Positions 15,918 to 24,601 of a DNA stretch of 64,000 nt are shown here, one piece after another. The notes under the pieces were generated by a model. It was not told the DNA's origin. It saw only the letters and a program-made list of their open reading frames with translations, and did no database searches. The DNA lies in the NCBI RefSeq assembly GCF_001013475.1, contig NZ_JZEF01000002.1, forward strand, positions 1,219,655 through 1,283,654, read 5' to 3'. Every line of letters starts with the position of its first letter. Within the stretch, counting starts at the first letter, position 1. A program made the position numbers and the translations under genes. This DNA comes from Xanthomonas arboricola pv. juglandis (lineage in GTDB: Bacteria; Pseudomonadota; Gammaproteobacteria; Xanthomonadales; Xanthomonadaceae).

Positions 15918-17657
15918 TCACTTGGCCCAGGTGTCGCGCAGGGTCACGCTGCGGTTGAACACCGGCGTGGCGGGGCTATGGTCGCGGCGATCGGCAACGA
16001 AGTAGCCGGTACGCTCGAACTGGAACGACTGCTCGGGCGCCGCCTGTGCCGCGCTCGGCTCCACATAGCCGCGCACGCTGCGCTTGGACTCGGGGTTGAG
16101 ATAGTCGCGGTAGGTCTTGCCCTCGGACTCGTCATCGGGCTTTTCCACCGAGAACAGGCGGTCGTACAGGCGGATTTCCGCTTCCACCGCATGCGCGGCG
16201 CTGACCCAATGGATGGTGCCCTTGACCTTGCGGTTGGCGCCTTCCATGCCCGGACGCGACTCCGGATCCAGCCAGCCCCGCAGCTCGACGATCTCGCCCG
16301 CGTCGTTCTTGACCACCTCGTCCACGCGCGCAATGCCGGCGCCGCGCAGGCGGATCTCGCCGCCGGGCACCAGGCGCTTCCAGCCCTTGGGCGGGACTTC
16401 GGCAAAATCCTCGCGCTCGATCCATAGCTCGCGCGCGAACGGCACCTCACGCGTGCCGAAGGATTCGTCCTTGGGATGGTTGGAAAAGCTCAGCGTCTCG
16501 CTGTGCCCTTCCGGCAGATTGGTCAGCACCAGCTTGAGCGGGTCGACCACCGCCATGCGGCGCGCCGCGGCCGCATCCAGATCCTCGCGCAGGCAGCCTT
16601 CCAGCACCGAGAAATCGATCAGCGAGTTCTGCTTGCTGATCCCCACCCGATCCACGAACAGGCGCATCGCCGCCGGCGTATAGCCGCGCCGGCGCAGGCC
16701 CTGCAGCGTGTACATGCGCGGGTCGTCCCAGCCGTCCACCAGTTGTTCTTCCACCAGCGCGGTGAGCTTGCGCTTGCTCATCACCGTGTAGTTGATGTTC
16801 AGGCGCGAGAACTCGATCTGGCGCGGCTTGGCGGCCTCGCGCGGCAGGCCCTTGTCCAGCAGCGGCTGCAGCAGCTCCGGATGCGCGGCCAGGTCCACCT
16901 TGTCCACGCACCAGTCGTAGAGCGGGCGGTGGTCTTCGAATTCCAGCGTGCACAGCGAATGGGTGATGCCTTCCACCGCATCGCCCAGCGAATGCGCGAA
17001 GTCGTACATCGGGTAGATCGGCCACGCATTGCCGGTGTTCTGATGCTCGACATGCTTGATGCGGTACAGCGCCGGATCGCGCAGGTTGATGTTGCCGCTG
17101 GCCATGTCGATCCTGGCGCGCAGGGTGCGCGCGCCATCGGGGAATTCGCCGGCACGCATGCGCCGGAACAGGTCCAGGTTTTCCTCGACGCTGCGCTCGC
17201 GGAACGGCGAATTGCGGCCGGGCTCGGTCAGCGTGCCGCGGTATTCGCGCACCTGCTCGGCGGACAGGTCGCAGACGAAGGCATGGCCGTCGCGGATCAG
17301 TTTTTCCGCGGCCAGGTAATACACCTGGAAATAATCCGATGCATGGCGCAGCTGCGCCCACTCGAATCCGAGCCAGCGCACGTCGTCCTGGATGGCGACC
17401 ACGAACTCGGGGTCTTCCTTGGCCGGGTTGGTGTCGTCCAGGCGCAGATTGCACAGCCCGCCGAACTCGGAGGCCAGGCCGAAATCCAGGCAGATCGCCT
17501 TGGCGTGGCCGATATGCAGATAGCCGTTGGGCTCGGGCGGGAAGCGGGTGCGGATGACCGTGTGCTTGCCGCTGGCCAGATCCTCGCGGACGATCTGGCG
17601 GATGAAGTCTTTCTTCTCCGCCGGGGCGGTGGCGTCGGTGGCTAGGGTCTCGGACAT
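15918..17657 (-). CDS. glnS: Glutaminyl-tRNA synthetase
   Basis: Charges tRNA-Gln with glutamine using ATP. The 579-residue class I enzyme has the HIGH signature in [17 protein letters not shown], the glutamine-specific [17 protein letters not shown] segment and the KMSKS equivalent VMSKRKL at about residue 294, followed by the two anticodon-binding beta barrels. Length is slightly above E. coli GlnS. It lies alone; presence of GlnRS means the organism need not rely on the Glu-tRNA-Gln amidotransferase route for this tRNA. Confidence 0.97.
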   Translation of the reverse strand: MSETLATDATAPAEKKDFIRQIVREDLASGKHTVIRTRFPPEPNGYLHIGHAKAICLDFGLASEFGGLCNLRLDDTNPAKEDPEFVVAIQDDVRWLGFEWAQLRHASDYFQVYYLAAEKLIRDGHAFVCDLSAEQVREYRGTLTEPGRNSPFRERSVEENLDLFRRMRAGEFPDGARTLRARIDMASGNINLRDPALYRIKHVEHQNTGNAWPIYPMYDFAHSLGDAVEGITHSLCTLEFEDHRPLYDWCVDKVDLAAHPELLQPLLDKGLPREAAKPRQIEFSRLNINYTVMSKRKLTALVEEQLVDGWDDPRMYTLQGLRRRGYTPAAMRLFVDRVGISKQNSLIDFSVLEGCLREDLDAAAARRMAVVDPLKLVLTNLPEGHSETLSFSNHPKDESFGTREVPFARELWIEREDFAEVPPKGWKRLVPGGEIRLRGAGIARVDEVVKNDAGEIVELRGWLDPESRPGMEGANRKVKGTIHWVSAAHAVEAEIRLYDRLFSVEKPDDESEGKTYRDYLNPESKRSVRGYVEPSAAQAAPEQSFQFERTGYFVADRRDHSPATPVFNRSVTLRDTWAK

Positions 17658-17900
17658 GCGCGCATCAGCAATAGGTAAACCGCAAGTTTAGGCGGTGGCA
17701 CCGGTTAGGGGTAGGCGGCGTGTCAGGGGCCGGCCATCGCGCGCCACCTGCGCGCAGTGGTCTTGCGCGCAGGCGCCTTGCTGCCTGGGGCTGCACGGGC
17801 TGACTGCAGCCAGGCGGGTGCCATCGGCAGGCGGCACAGCGGGCTGGCCGGCACCGCCGCCGGCGCGTACGCTGCGGCGATCCTTCGGAGTGCCCCACGC

Positions 17901-18542
17901 ATGCCTTTGCCCCGCCTGGTGATCGGCGACAAGACCCTGTCCTCCTGGTCGCTGCGCCCGTGGCTGCTGCTGCGGCACTTCCAGGTACCGTTCGAAGAGA
18001 TCGCGCTGCCGCTGGATACGCCGCAGTTCCAGGCCCGCATTGCCGGTTATTCGCCCACCCGCAAGGTGCCGGTGCTGTGGGACGGCACCCTGCATGTCTG
18101 GGATTCGCTGGCGATCTGCGAATACGTCAACGAACGCTGGCTGGATGGCCGCGGCTGGCCGGCCGAGCTGTCCGCGCGCGCGCAGGCACGCGCCGCGGCG
18201 GCGGAAATGCACTCGGGCTTTGTGGATTTGCGCACCCAGCTGCCGATGAACCTGGCCCGCGCGCCTGGCCCGGCGCGCTGGGACGCGGCTGCCGAGCGCG
18301 ACATCACCCGCATCCAGGCGCTGTGGGCCAGCCTGCGCGCCGAGCATGGCCATGCCGGGCAGTTCCTGTGCGGCGACTTCGGCATTGTCGATGCGATGTT
18401 CGCCCCGGTCGCGCTGCGTTTTGCCAGCTACGGCGTGCCGCTGTTCGAGGCTGCCGGCGATTACCTGGCTGCACTGGATGCACTGCCGGCACTGCGCGAG
18501 TGGAAGCAGGACGCCGCGCGCGAACGCCTGGAGCGCGGCTGA
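17901..18542 (+). CDS. Glutathione S-transferase family protein
   Basis: A 213-residue GST: thioredoxin-fold N-terminal domain (LVIGDKTLSSWSLRPWLLLRHF, where the SSWS serine is the likely glutathione-activating residue; then SPTRKVPVLWDG with the cis-proline and DSLAICEYVNERW) and an all-helical C-terminal domain. The serine-type pattern resembles zeta/YfcF-like enzymes. Start at the ATG at 17901; earlier in-frame codons lack family similarity. It is followed after one base by the DUF2007 gene, probably in one transcript. Substrate unknown. Confidence 0.87.
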   Translation: MPLPRLVIGDKTLSSWSLRPWLLLRHFQVPFEEIALPLDTPQFQARIAGYSPTRKVPVLWDGTLHVWDSLAICEYVNERWLDGRGWPAELSARAQARAAAAEMHSGFVDLRTQLPMNLARAPGPARWDAAAERDITRIQALWASLRAEHGHAGQFLCGDFGIVDAMFAPVALRFASYGVPLFEAAGDYLAALDALPALREWKQDAARERLERG

Positions 18543-18543
18543 C

Positions 18544-18774
18544 ATGCAGATCGCCTATCGCGCCAGTCACATCATCGACGCGCATCTGGCCAAGCACGCG
18601 CTGGAGGATGCCGGCATCACCGCCTTCGTGTTCGGCGAGTCGCTCTTGGGCGGTGCCGGGGAACTGCCTGCCTTCGGCGTGCTGCAGGTCTGCGTGGCCG
18701 ACCTGCACCTGAGCCAGGCACAGGCGGTACTGGCAGAGATCGGCCTGTGCGGCGAGGTCACCCGCGCGCTGTAG
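18544..18774 (+). CDS. DUF2007 small protein
   Basis: A 76-residue protein beginning MQIAYRASHIIDAHLAKHAL with the LEDAGITAFVFGE and LQVCVADLHLSQAQAVL segments of DUF2007 (a putative signal-transducing, ferredoxin-like fold of unknown role). Its ATG is one base after the stop codon of the GST gene (TGAC ATG), so it is translationally linked. No catalytic residues are visible. Confidence 0.8.
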   Translation: MQIAYRASHIIDAHLAKHALEDAGITAFVFGESLLGGAGELPAFGVLQVCVADLHLSQAQAVLAEIGLCGEVTRAL

Positions 18775-18787
18775 CGCAGCGCCAGTC

Positions 18788-18903
18788 GTAGGAGCGCACC
18801 CGGGCGCGACGAGGCTGTGCCGATGAACGCCACGTCGCGCCCGGGTGCGCTCCTGCACTGGTGTTATCGGCAAAGCCCCGGTCGCGCCCGGGTGCGCTCC
18901 TAC
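18788..18903. repeat. REP palindrome cluster, GTAGGAGCG family
   Basis: An arm GTAGGAGCGCACCCGGGCG (18788 on) is followed by two inverted copies of it (18834-18856 and 18881-18903), giving one palindrome plus an extra half-element. The tetranucleotide GTAG next to a strong stem is the hallmark of REP elements mobilised by RAYT transposases. It fills the space between the DUF2007 gene and the converging response-regulator gene. Confidence 0.85.
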
Positions 18904-18915
18904 GATGTGCGCGCG

Positions 18916-19380
18916 TCATTTCGGCTGGCGCCACCCTGGCGGCGCCGCATCCGGTGCGGCCAGCGCCCGCAGGCGTTTGAACAGCACGGTGGTTTCGGCC
19001 ACGTTCCAGACCCGCAGCGCGACCTCGAAGGTGTCCAGCGGCTTGGTCAGGAAGTCCTTGGCGCCCAGGCCCAGGGCGCGATGGCGCGCGCTGCGGCTGT
19101 GGTCGGCGGTGAGCACGATCACCGGCAGGAAGTGACCGGGATCGGACAGCCGCGCCAGCTGTTCCAGCAGTGCATAGCCGTCCAGTTCCGGCATCTTCAG
19201 ATCCAGCAGGATCAGGTCCGGCGCGAATGCCGACACCAGCCCCATCACCCGCAATGGGTCGGTGGTGGCGATGACCTGCTGGAAGCCTTCGCGCTGCAGC
19301 AGGTCTTCGAGCAGCCGCACATTGGCCGGCTCGTCGTCGACGATGAGGATGCGGGAAGCCAGGATTTCGTCGCGTGTCAT
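18916..19380 (-). CDS. Stand-alone response regulator (receiver)
   Basis: A 154-residue receiver domain protein with no output domain. ILIVDDEPAN holds the acidic pair, D60 in DLILLDLKMPELDGY is the phosphorylation site, and VLTADHS and DFLTKPLD supply the conserved Thr/Ser and Lys. About 25 residues follow the receiver. It starts inside the histidine-kinase stop codon (ATGA overlap) and is the last gene of the three-gene operon, so the hybrid kinase's own receiver and this one probably exchange phosphate through an unlinked histidine phosphotransfer protein, or this receiver is an adaptor. Confidence 0.88.
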   Translation of the reverse strand: MTRDEILASRILIVDDEPANVRLLEDLLQREGFQQVIATTDPLRVMGLVSAFAPDLILLDLKMPELDGYALLEQLARLSDPGHFLPVIVLTADHSRSARHRALGLGAKDFLTKPLDTFEVALRVWNVAETTVLFKRLRALAAPDAAPPGWRQPK

Positions 19381-21287
19381 GCCAGCAGTCCGTCGATCAC
19401 AGTGAAGAATTCCGCCACATCGAGCGGCTTGGTCAGATACGCGCGCACGCCCTGATTGCCGACGCGCGCCAGGGTGGCGGTGGTGGCATCGGCACTGATC
19501 ACCACCACCGGCACACCGGCCGTGGCCGGCTGCGCCTGCAGCTCGCGCAGCAGTTCTTCGCCGTTGCCGTCGCTCAGATGCAGGTCCAGCAGGATCAGAT
19601 CCGGCACGCCGTGCTGCAGCAGCGCGCGCGCCTGCGCCAGGCTGGCCGCTTCCAGCAGCTGCCATTGCGGGCGGCGTTCGCTGAGGGTGCGGATCAGGGC
19701 CTGGTTGGAGGGGTTGTCTTCGATGCTCAGCAGCCGGCATACGCCGGTGCCCGCATTACTCGGCGGCACGATGGTGCGCACCGGCTCGTTGCGTTGCGGC
19801 TCGCCCTGCGGCAGCGAGATCCAGAAACGCGCGCCATCGCGGCTGCTGTCCACGCCGATGCGCCCGCCCATGGCCTCGATCAGCCGCTTGCTCAGGGCCA
19901 GGCCCAAGCCGGTGCCTTCCACCGCCGAGCGCTCGGCACCCAGCCGCTCGAACGGCGTGAACAGCCGCTCGATCTGCGCCGGCGTCAGGCCCGCGCCCTG
20001 GTCGGCGACCGTGATGCGCACCTGCTCGCCATCCGGCTGCGCGCTCACCTGCACCTGGCCGCCGGTGCGATTGAACTTGACCGCGTTCGACAGCAGGTTG
20101 AGCAGCACCTGGCGCAGCCGCTGCGCATCGGCGCGCACCGTCCACGGCCCGTCGATGGCGGCCGGCTGCAGCGCGATGCCGTGCTTGTCCGCGTCCGGCG
20201 CGATCAGGCCCAGCGCCTCGTGGACGGCCGCGCGCACCGAGATCGGCTCCGGGCTCAGATCCAGTTGGTCGGCTTCGATCCGCGCGATGTCCAGCAGCTC
20301 GTTGATCAGCCCCAGCAGGTGCCGACCGGCGCCGAGAATATGCTGCAGATGACGGCGATGCCCGGGCTCGGGCAGATCCATTTCCAGCACCTGCGCATAG
20401 CCCAGGATCGCATTGAGCGGCGTGCGCAATTCGTGGCTGCTGCGCGACAGGAATTCGGTCTTTGCGCGGTTGGCGGTTTCTGCCTCGCGCCGTGCCAGTT
20501 GCGCTTCGGCCGCACGTGCGGCGAGCAGTTCGCTGGCCTGCGCCAGGCGCTGGCCGACCTGGCCCAGCTCGTCGCCGGCGCGCGGCTGCGGCGCCAGCGG
20601 CAGGCCTTCGCCCAATCGGTCGGCGTTGGCCGCCAGCGTGCGCAGGCGCCCGGAAAGCGCCGAGGCGAACCACGCCACCGCGAACACTGCGCCCAGGCCG
20701 CCCAGCATTGCCGCACTTAAAGTGATGATGAGATTGCGCTGGCGCAGTCCCTGCGCCTTGGCGGTACGTACCTGCAATTGCGCGGTTTCGTAATTGCGCA
20801 GTTCGCGCAGTTCGGCACGCAGGATGTCGAGCTTGTACTTGCCGTCCCACAGCTGGCGGATCTCTTCTTCGCGGCTCAGATCCGGTGCCAGCAACCGGCG
20901 CCATCCCTGCATCTTTTCCGCAAACAACGGTTTGATGCGCGCAAACCGCTGCGCCTGCCCCGGGTCGGTGATGCGTTGCGACAGCCGTTCGGCCACCCGT
21001 TGCAGGCGCGGCTCGGCATCGCGGTACGGGGTGAGGAATTCATCGCGGCGCACCAGCCGATACCCGCGCACGCCGGCCGCGGTTTCGGCCAATAGCGCGT
21101 GTGCTTCGTACAGGTCGCTCAACACTTCCAGCGTCTGCCGCACATCGTTTTCGGCGGCGATGTTCTGCCGCTCCACGCTGTAGATCGCCATCAAGGCCAC
21201 CGCCAGCAGCAGCAGGGGCAGGGTCACCACCGCCAGGCTCTTGCGGGTGATCGGCCAATCGTTCCAACGCACCGCCATTGCATTCAT
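19377..21287 (-). CDS. CHASE3 hybrid sensor histidine kinase
   Basis: A 636-residue membrane kinase. Order of domains: transmembrane helix 1 (about 17-37), periplasmic CHASE3 sensor (about 40-180), transmembrane helix 2 (187-207), HAMP-like linker, HisKA with H285 in SHELRTPLNAILG, HATPase with N401 in LLNLLSNAVKFN, DQGAGL and GTGLGLAL boxes, then a fused receiver with D568 in LILLDLHL. CHASE3 proteins sense unknown extracellular stimuli. Both ends overlap neighbours by 4 bases (ATGA), so three gene products are made in fixed ratio. Expected to autophosphorylate and pass phosphate to its own receiver. Confidence 0.93.
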   Translation of the reverse strand: MNAMAVRWNDWPITRKSLAVVTLPLLLLAVALMAIYSVERQNIAAENDVRQTLEVLSDLYEAHALLAETAAGVRGYRLVRRDEFLTPYRDAEPRLQRVAERLSQRITDPGQAQRFARIKPLFAEKMQGWRRLLAPDLSREEEIRQLWDGKYKLDILRAELRELRNYETAQLQVRTAKAQGLRQRNLIITLSAAMLGGLGAVFAVAWFASALSGRLRTLAANADRLGEGLPLAPQPRAGDELGQVGQRLAQASELLAARAAEAQLARREAETANRAKTEFLSRSSHELRTPLNAILGYAQVLEMDLPEPGHRRHLQHILGAGRHLLGLINELLDIARIEADQLDLSPEPISVRAAVHEALGLIAPDADKHGIALQPAAIDGPWTVRADAQRLRQVLLNLLSNAVKFNRTGGQVQVSAQPDGEQVRITVADQGAGLTPAQIERLFTPFERLGAERSAVEGTGLGLALSKRLIEAMGGRIGVDSSRDGARFWISLPQGEPQRNEPVRTIVPPSNAGTGVCRLLSIEDNPSNQALIRTLSERRPQWQLLEAASLAQARALLQHGVPDLILLDLHLSDGNGEELLRELQAQPATAGVPVVVISADATTATLARVGNQGVRAYLTKPLDVAEFFTVIDGLLA

Positions 21288-21991
21288 AGCGCGAGTCCGG
21301 CTTGAACCGCGTACACCGCGGCCTGGGTGCGATCTTTTACCTCAAGTTTCTGCAGGATTCGCTCCACATGCACTTTGACCGTGCCGGGAGAAATCCCCAG
21401 TTCAGCTGCCAGCGTCGCATTGGTGAGGCCGCGCGGCAGCAGGGACAGCACCTGTTTCTCGCGCTTGCTGAGCGCGTTGAGACGGTCGTCCTGCGCCGGC
21501 TTGCGCCGACGCGTGGCGAGCGGTCTGGCCGGTTCGGCCACCATTGACGGCAGCAGCAGTGCGAAGGCCTGCAGCGCCTGCACATCGTCGTTGCCGGGGG
21601 CGGGACGGGTGTCGTTCCAGGCCACGCACAGCATGCCCAGGGTGCTGCCTAGCGCCTGGATCGGCACCTTGGCCTCGCGGATATCGGCCGGGCGCGGTGG
21701 CATCAGCCAGGCCGCTTCATGGCTGTCGCCGGCTGCGCTGGCACCGGGCGGCAATGCACGGCCGCGGCTGGCCAGCACCTGCGCGCGTGGCCCGCGCTGT
21801 GCCAGCACCGCGCCATCTTCCAGGCCCAGCAACAGCAGCACCCGGCCCAGTACCGCGTCGCAGGCCTGTTCCGGCGTCTGTGCCTGACGCAGCGCTACCG
21901 CGACCTCCCAGAGCGCCTGCCAGCGTGCGCTGTCGGATGCTTCGCGGCGTAGCGTCAGGCGCCAATCGCCAGCATTGGTAGGGGTTTCCAT
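21284..21991 (-). CDS. LuxR-type regulator with GAF-like N-terminus
   Basis: A 235-residue regulator. Residues about 25-145 resemble a GAF ligand-binding fold (ARWQALWEVAVALRQAQTPEQ, VLLLLGLEDGAVLAQ, GMLCVAW); residues 170-235 are a LuxR/NarL-type helix-turn-helix (LSKREKQVLSLLPRGLTNAT then the ISPGTVKVHVERIL helix). It has no phospho-acceptor receiver, so it is not a classic response regulator; control may come from a small ligand, or it may act together with the kinase and receiver that follow by 4-base overlap. First gene of the operon. Confidence 0.85.
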   Translation of the reverse strand: METPTNAGDWRLTLRREASDSARWQALWEVAVALRQAQTPEQACDAVLGRVLLLLGLEDGAVLAQRGPRAQVLASRGRALPPGASAAGDSHEAAWLMPPRPADIREAKVPIQALGSTLGMLCVAWNDTRPAPGNDDVQALQAFALLLPSMVAEPARPLATRRRKPAQDDRLNALSKREKQVLSLLPRGLTNATLAAELGISPGTVKVHVERILQKLEVKDRTQAAVYAVQAGLAL

Positions 21992-22115
21992 GAGTTCGCT
22001 CTAGGCCGATCAGCATATTCGAGTATATGCCAGTCGGCAGAATTGTTGGGGCCGCTTGGTTTCGATACTGCGCTTGCCCGATGCGGCAACCCCCTCAACC
22101 ACACGGAGATTTCCC

Positions 22116-22631
22116 ATGCGTCGCACTCTGTTCTCTCTGGTTCTGGCTCTGGCTGCCACCCCGGCGCTGGCTGGCGGCGTGATGCACTACACCGACAAGG
22201 CCACGTTGCCGGCCGGCGGCGAAGAACGCGAAGTCGCCGCGCTGTTCGACACCTGGAACGCTGCACTGGCTACCGGCAATCCGGACAAGGTGGCCGATCT
22301 GTATGCCCCGGACGGTGTGCTGCTGCCGACCGTGTCCAACGAGGTCCGCGCCTCGCGCGAGCAGATCGAAAAATACTTCGAGATGTTCCTGACCAAGAAG
22401 CCGCAGGGCGTCGTCAACTACCGCACCGTGCGTGTGCTCGATGACGACAGCGCGGTGGATGCCGGCGTCTACACCTTCACGCTGACCGACAAGGACGGCA
22501 AGAAAACCGACGTGCAGGCGCGCTACACCTTCGTGTACGAGAAGCGCGACGGCAAGTGGCTGATCATCAATCACCACAGCTCGGCGATGCCGGAAGTGGA
22601 CACCGCCACCGCCGCGGTGACCAGGAAGTAA
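22116..22631 (+). CDS. Secreted SnoaL/SgcJ-like (NTF2-fold) protein
   Basis: A 171-residue exported protein: signal peptide MRRTLFSLVLALAATPALAG, then an NTF2-like domain (REVAALFDTWNAALATGNPDKVADLYAPDGVLLPT onward, and the closing KRDGKWLIINHHSSAMP motif) of the SgcJ/EcaC or CaMKII-association type. Members bind small hydrophobic ligands or act as enzymes; here I cannot assign a reaction. A purine-rich ACACGGAGAT precedes the start at 22116. It is divergent from the LuxR operon, with a 124-base shared promoter space. Confidence 0.8.
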   Translation: MRRTLFSLVLALAATPALAGGVMHYTDKATLPAGGEEREVAALFDTWNAALATGNPDKVADLYAPDGVLLPTVSNEVRASREQIEKYFEMFLTKKPQGVVNYRTVRVLDDDSAVDAGVYTFTLTDKDGKKTDVQARYTFVYEKRDGKWLIINHHSSAMPEVDTATAAVTRK

Positions 22632-22713
22632 CGCCGCATTGGCCGTAGTGGCTTGAAAGCCGCGACGGCCGGCGCCATCCAGCAGGCAATCCTCACGATT
22701 GCGGAGTTGCACC

Positions 22714-23364
22714 ATGCTGGGAATCGGCGCTTTCAAACAACGCATGCCACGTCCGGGCGAGGCCTTGCCCGGACGCGAGCAGGCACTACCGCTCCACAAC
22801 GCCCACCTGATCAACGGCCATCCGTTGCGCGGGGAGTTCACCGGCCTGGCCCAGGTGCAGTTCGGGCTCGGCTGCTTCTGGGGTGCAGAACGCAAGTTCT
22901 GGAACCTGCCAGGGGTGTACACCACGGCGGTGGGTTACGCCGGCGGCGAGACACCCAACGCCACCTACGGCGAAGTGTGTTCCGGGCAGACCGGCCATAC
23001 CGAAGCGGTGTTGGTGGTGTACGACGAAGCGTCGGTGTCGTTCGCACAGTTGCTGCGCACGTTCTGGGAAAGCCACGACCCCACCCAGGGCATGCAGCAG
23101 GGCAACGACGTCGGCACGCAATACCGCTCGGCGATCTATTGCACGACACAGGCGCAATACGACGCCGCGCTTGCCAGCCGCGATGCGTACCAGCAGCAAC
23201 TGGACGCCGCCGGGTATGGCGCGATCACCACGGAGATCCGTTTCCCGGCGCCCGCGTTCTACTACGCCGAAGACGATCACCAGCAGTATCTCGCCAAGCA
23301 TCCCAATGGCTATTGCGGGCTTGGCGGAACGGGAGTGAGCTGCCCGATCGGGCTGGATGCCTGA
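22714..23364 (+). CDS. msrA: Peptide methionine sulfoxide reductase MsrA
   Basis: Reduces the S-epimer of methionine sulfoxide in proteins. The 216-residue protein has the nucleophilic Cys54 in [13 protein letters not shown], the family [26 protein letters not shown] signature (described here, key residues G, E, T and H) and recycling cysteines in the C-terminal [13 protein letters not shown]. The N-terminus carries the extra 50-residue lead seen in E. coli MsrA, so I keep the start at 22714. It sits near the oxidative-stress genes (DJ-1, oxyR/ahpCF) a few kilobases away but is not in an operon with them. Confidence 0.95.
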   Translation: MLGIGAFKQRMPRPGEALPGREQALPLHNAHLINGHPLRGEFTGLAQVQFGLGCFWGAERKFWNLPGVYTTAVGYAGGETPNATYGEVCSGQTGHTEAVLVVYDEASVSFAQLLRTFWESHDPTQGMQQGNDVGTQYRSAIYCTTQAQYDAALASRDAYQQQLDAAGYGAITTEIRFPAPAFYYAEDDHQQYLAKHPNGYCGLGGTGVSCPIGLDA

Positions 23365-23694
23365 CGGAAAGGCGGGCCGGATTGAAGCGCTGTCATCCAC
23401 GTGATCGTGGCGGCGTGCCGATGGCCAACAGTGACCGGCAGCGTTATCACGATCAGGCAGCGCATGGGAGTGCATGCCAGGCAACTTGAATGGCTACGCC
23501 GGAGACGGCGTGGCCATCTTTTTTTGCGGCGTGCGCACCACGCGCCGGCACCGCCGCGGGTGGCCGAGCGGCGAACCGGCCCGGCGGATCATTGCGGTCA
23601 ATCACGACCGCCAATCGGTGCGATGGATCGGTATGGCGACCCACTGCATCCAGTCAGTGCAGCCAATGCGCCAGGCGTGCCTGAATCCGCTGGG
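23365..23694. other. 330-base gene-free stretch between msrA and the DJ-1 gene
   Basis: No frame here shows family similarity or protein-like composition. The only structure is a perfect intrinsic terminator at 23492-23525, 128 bases after msrA; a short palindrome CCACGTGATCGTGG-like segment lies at about 23397-23410. Confidence 0.6.
23492..23525 (+). terminator. Intrinsic terminator with T run
   Basis: GGCTACGCCG and CGGCGTGGCC form a 10-bp stem (one G-T pair) with a stable GAGA tetraloop, followed by ATC and seven T. This is a classic rho-independent terminator on the plus strand. It could end the msrA transcript through a 3' extension or a small RNA encoded in the spacer. Confidence 0.85.
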
Positions 23695-24264
23695 TCAGAC
23701 GAACTCGCCGGCGAACATGCCGCGCAGCTGGGCGAGCATGTCGGTGCGCTCCGGATGCAGCAGTCGCATGCAGGCAAGCGCGAAGCCGACCGGGCTGGTG
23801 CCGGGTGCGGTGATCACGCCGTCGGCGGTCACTACCTTTTCGTGCCGGTATTGCGCAGCACCGGCATACGGCACCACGTGTTCCTGCAGGAAGGCCAGCG
23901 CGTTGCTGGTATGCGCGCGCTGGTCAAGCAGGCCGGCATAGGCCAGGGCGATGGTGGCGCCGCAGATCGCCGCGACCGGGCGCTGGTGCTGCACGCGCTC
24001 GACCAGCAGGCCGCTCAGGCCGGGGATTTCGCCGGCCTGCCAACGCTCGCTGCCGGGCAGGATCCAGAGATCGGCGTCCAGCGGCGCCAGATCGGAGAGG
24101 GCAAAGTCCGGGGTGATGCGCAGCCCGCCGATCGACTGCACCGGCTGACCATCGATGCTGGCGATGGCGACTTGGTCGCCGAACCATTCGCGCGCCGCCG
24201 GCAGGACAACGCCAATTTCCCAATCGGCCACGCCGTCGACCATCACCACTGCAATGTTTGCCAT
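23695..24264 (-). CDS. DJ-1/PfpI family protein
   Basis: A 189-residue protein of the class I glutamine amidotransferase-like fold. Beta strands IAVVMVDGVADWEIG and the nucleophile elbow VAAICGATIALAYAG carry the family cysteine, with an acidic residue near the N-terminal DGVADWE. Relatives are YajL-type chaperone/deglycases, ThiJ or protease-like proteins that respond to oxidative or carbonyl stress. No catalytic histidine context is certain. It is alone, oriented toward msrA. Confidence 0.85.
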   Translation of the reverse strand: MANIAVVMVDGVADWEIGVVLPAAREWFGDQVAIASIDGQPVQSIGGLRITPDFALSDLAPLDADLWILPGSERWQAGEIPGLSGLLVERVQHQRPVAAICGATIALAYAGLLDQRAHTSNALAFLQEHVVPYAGAAQYRHEKVVTADGVITAPGTSPVGFALACMRLLHPERTDMLAQLRGMFAGEFV

Positions 24265-24601
24265 TGTCCGCTACGCCAGTTGAGGAACCCGGATTCTAGG
24301 CAGTGCGGGTTGCGCGGGTGTAAGCGACGTGTGGAGAACGACGCCGAACCGCGCGCCGATCATGCCAAAACGCGCGCATGGCAGCTCGGTGGCGGCTGTG
24401 CAGGCGTCGATGAGCCCACAAGCTCAACGTTGCCTGGAAAGTAAGGCAGCCCGAGGCCGGCCGCAGTTTCCAATGCCAGCATCGCAAGAGGCGTTGCCTT
24501 ACACGTCGTGGCTGCAGCGTGCTGCGCAGCCAGACTGCAAAAACCAAAACGCCCACAGCCACCAGGCTGCAGGCGTTGGCACTGCGAACCGCGCGTTGCA
24601 A
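24265..24601. other. 337-base spacer between the tal gene and the DJ-1 gene
   Basis: Upstream of the DJ-1 gene and downstream of tal. It holds the tal terminator (24536-24577) and a short hydrophobic frame on the minus strand (24296-24601) that begins one base after the tal stop. Beyond the terminator and a GGCTGCAGCG...GCAGCC palindrome near 24510-24531, I see nothing gene-like. Confidence 0.55.
24536..24577 (-). terminator. Intrinsic terminator after tal
   Basis: On the minus strand AACGCCTGCAGCC pairs with GGCTGTGGGCGTT (11 of 13 positions) around TGGT, and is followed by TTTTGGTTTTTGC. It begins 25 bases after the tal stop codon and is a good rho-independent terminator. Confidence 0.75.
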
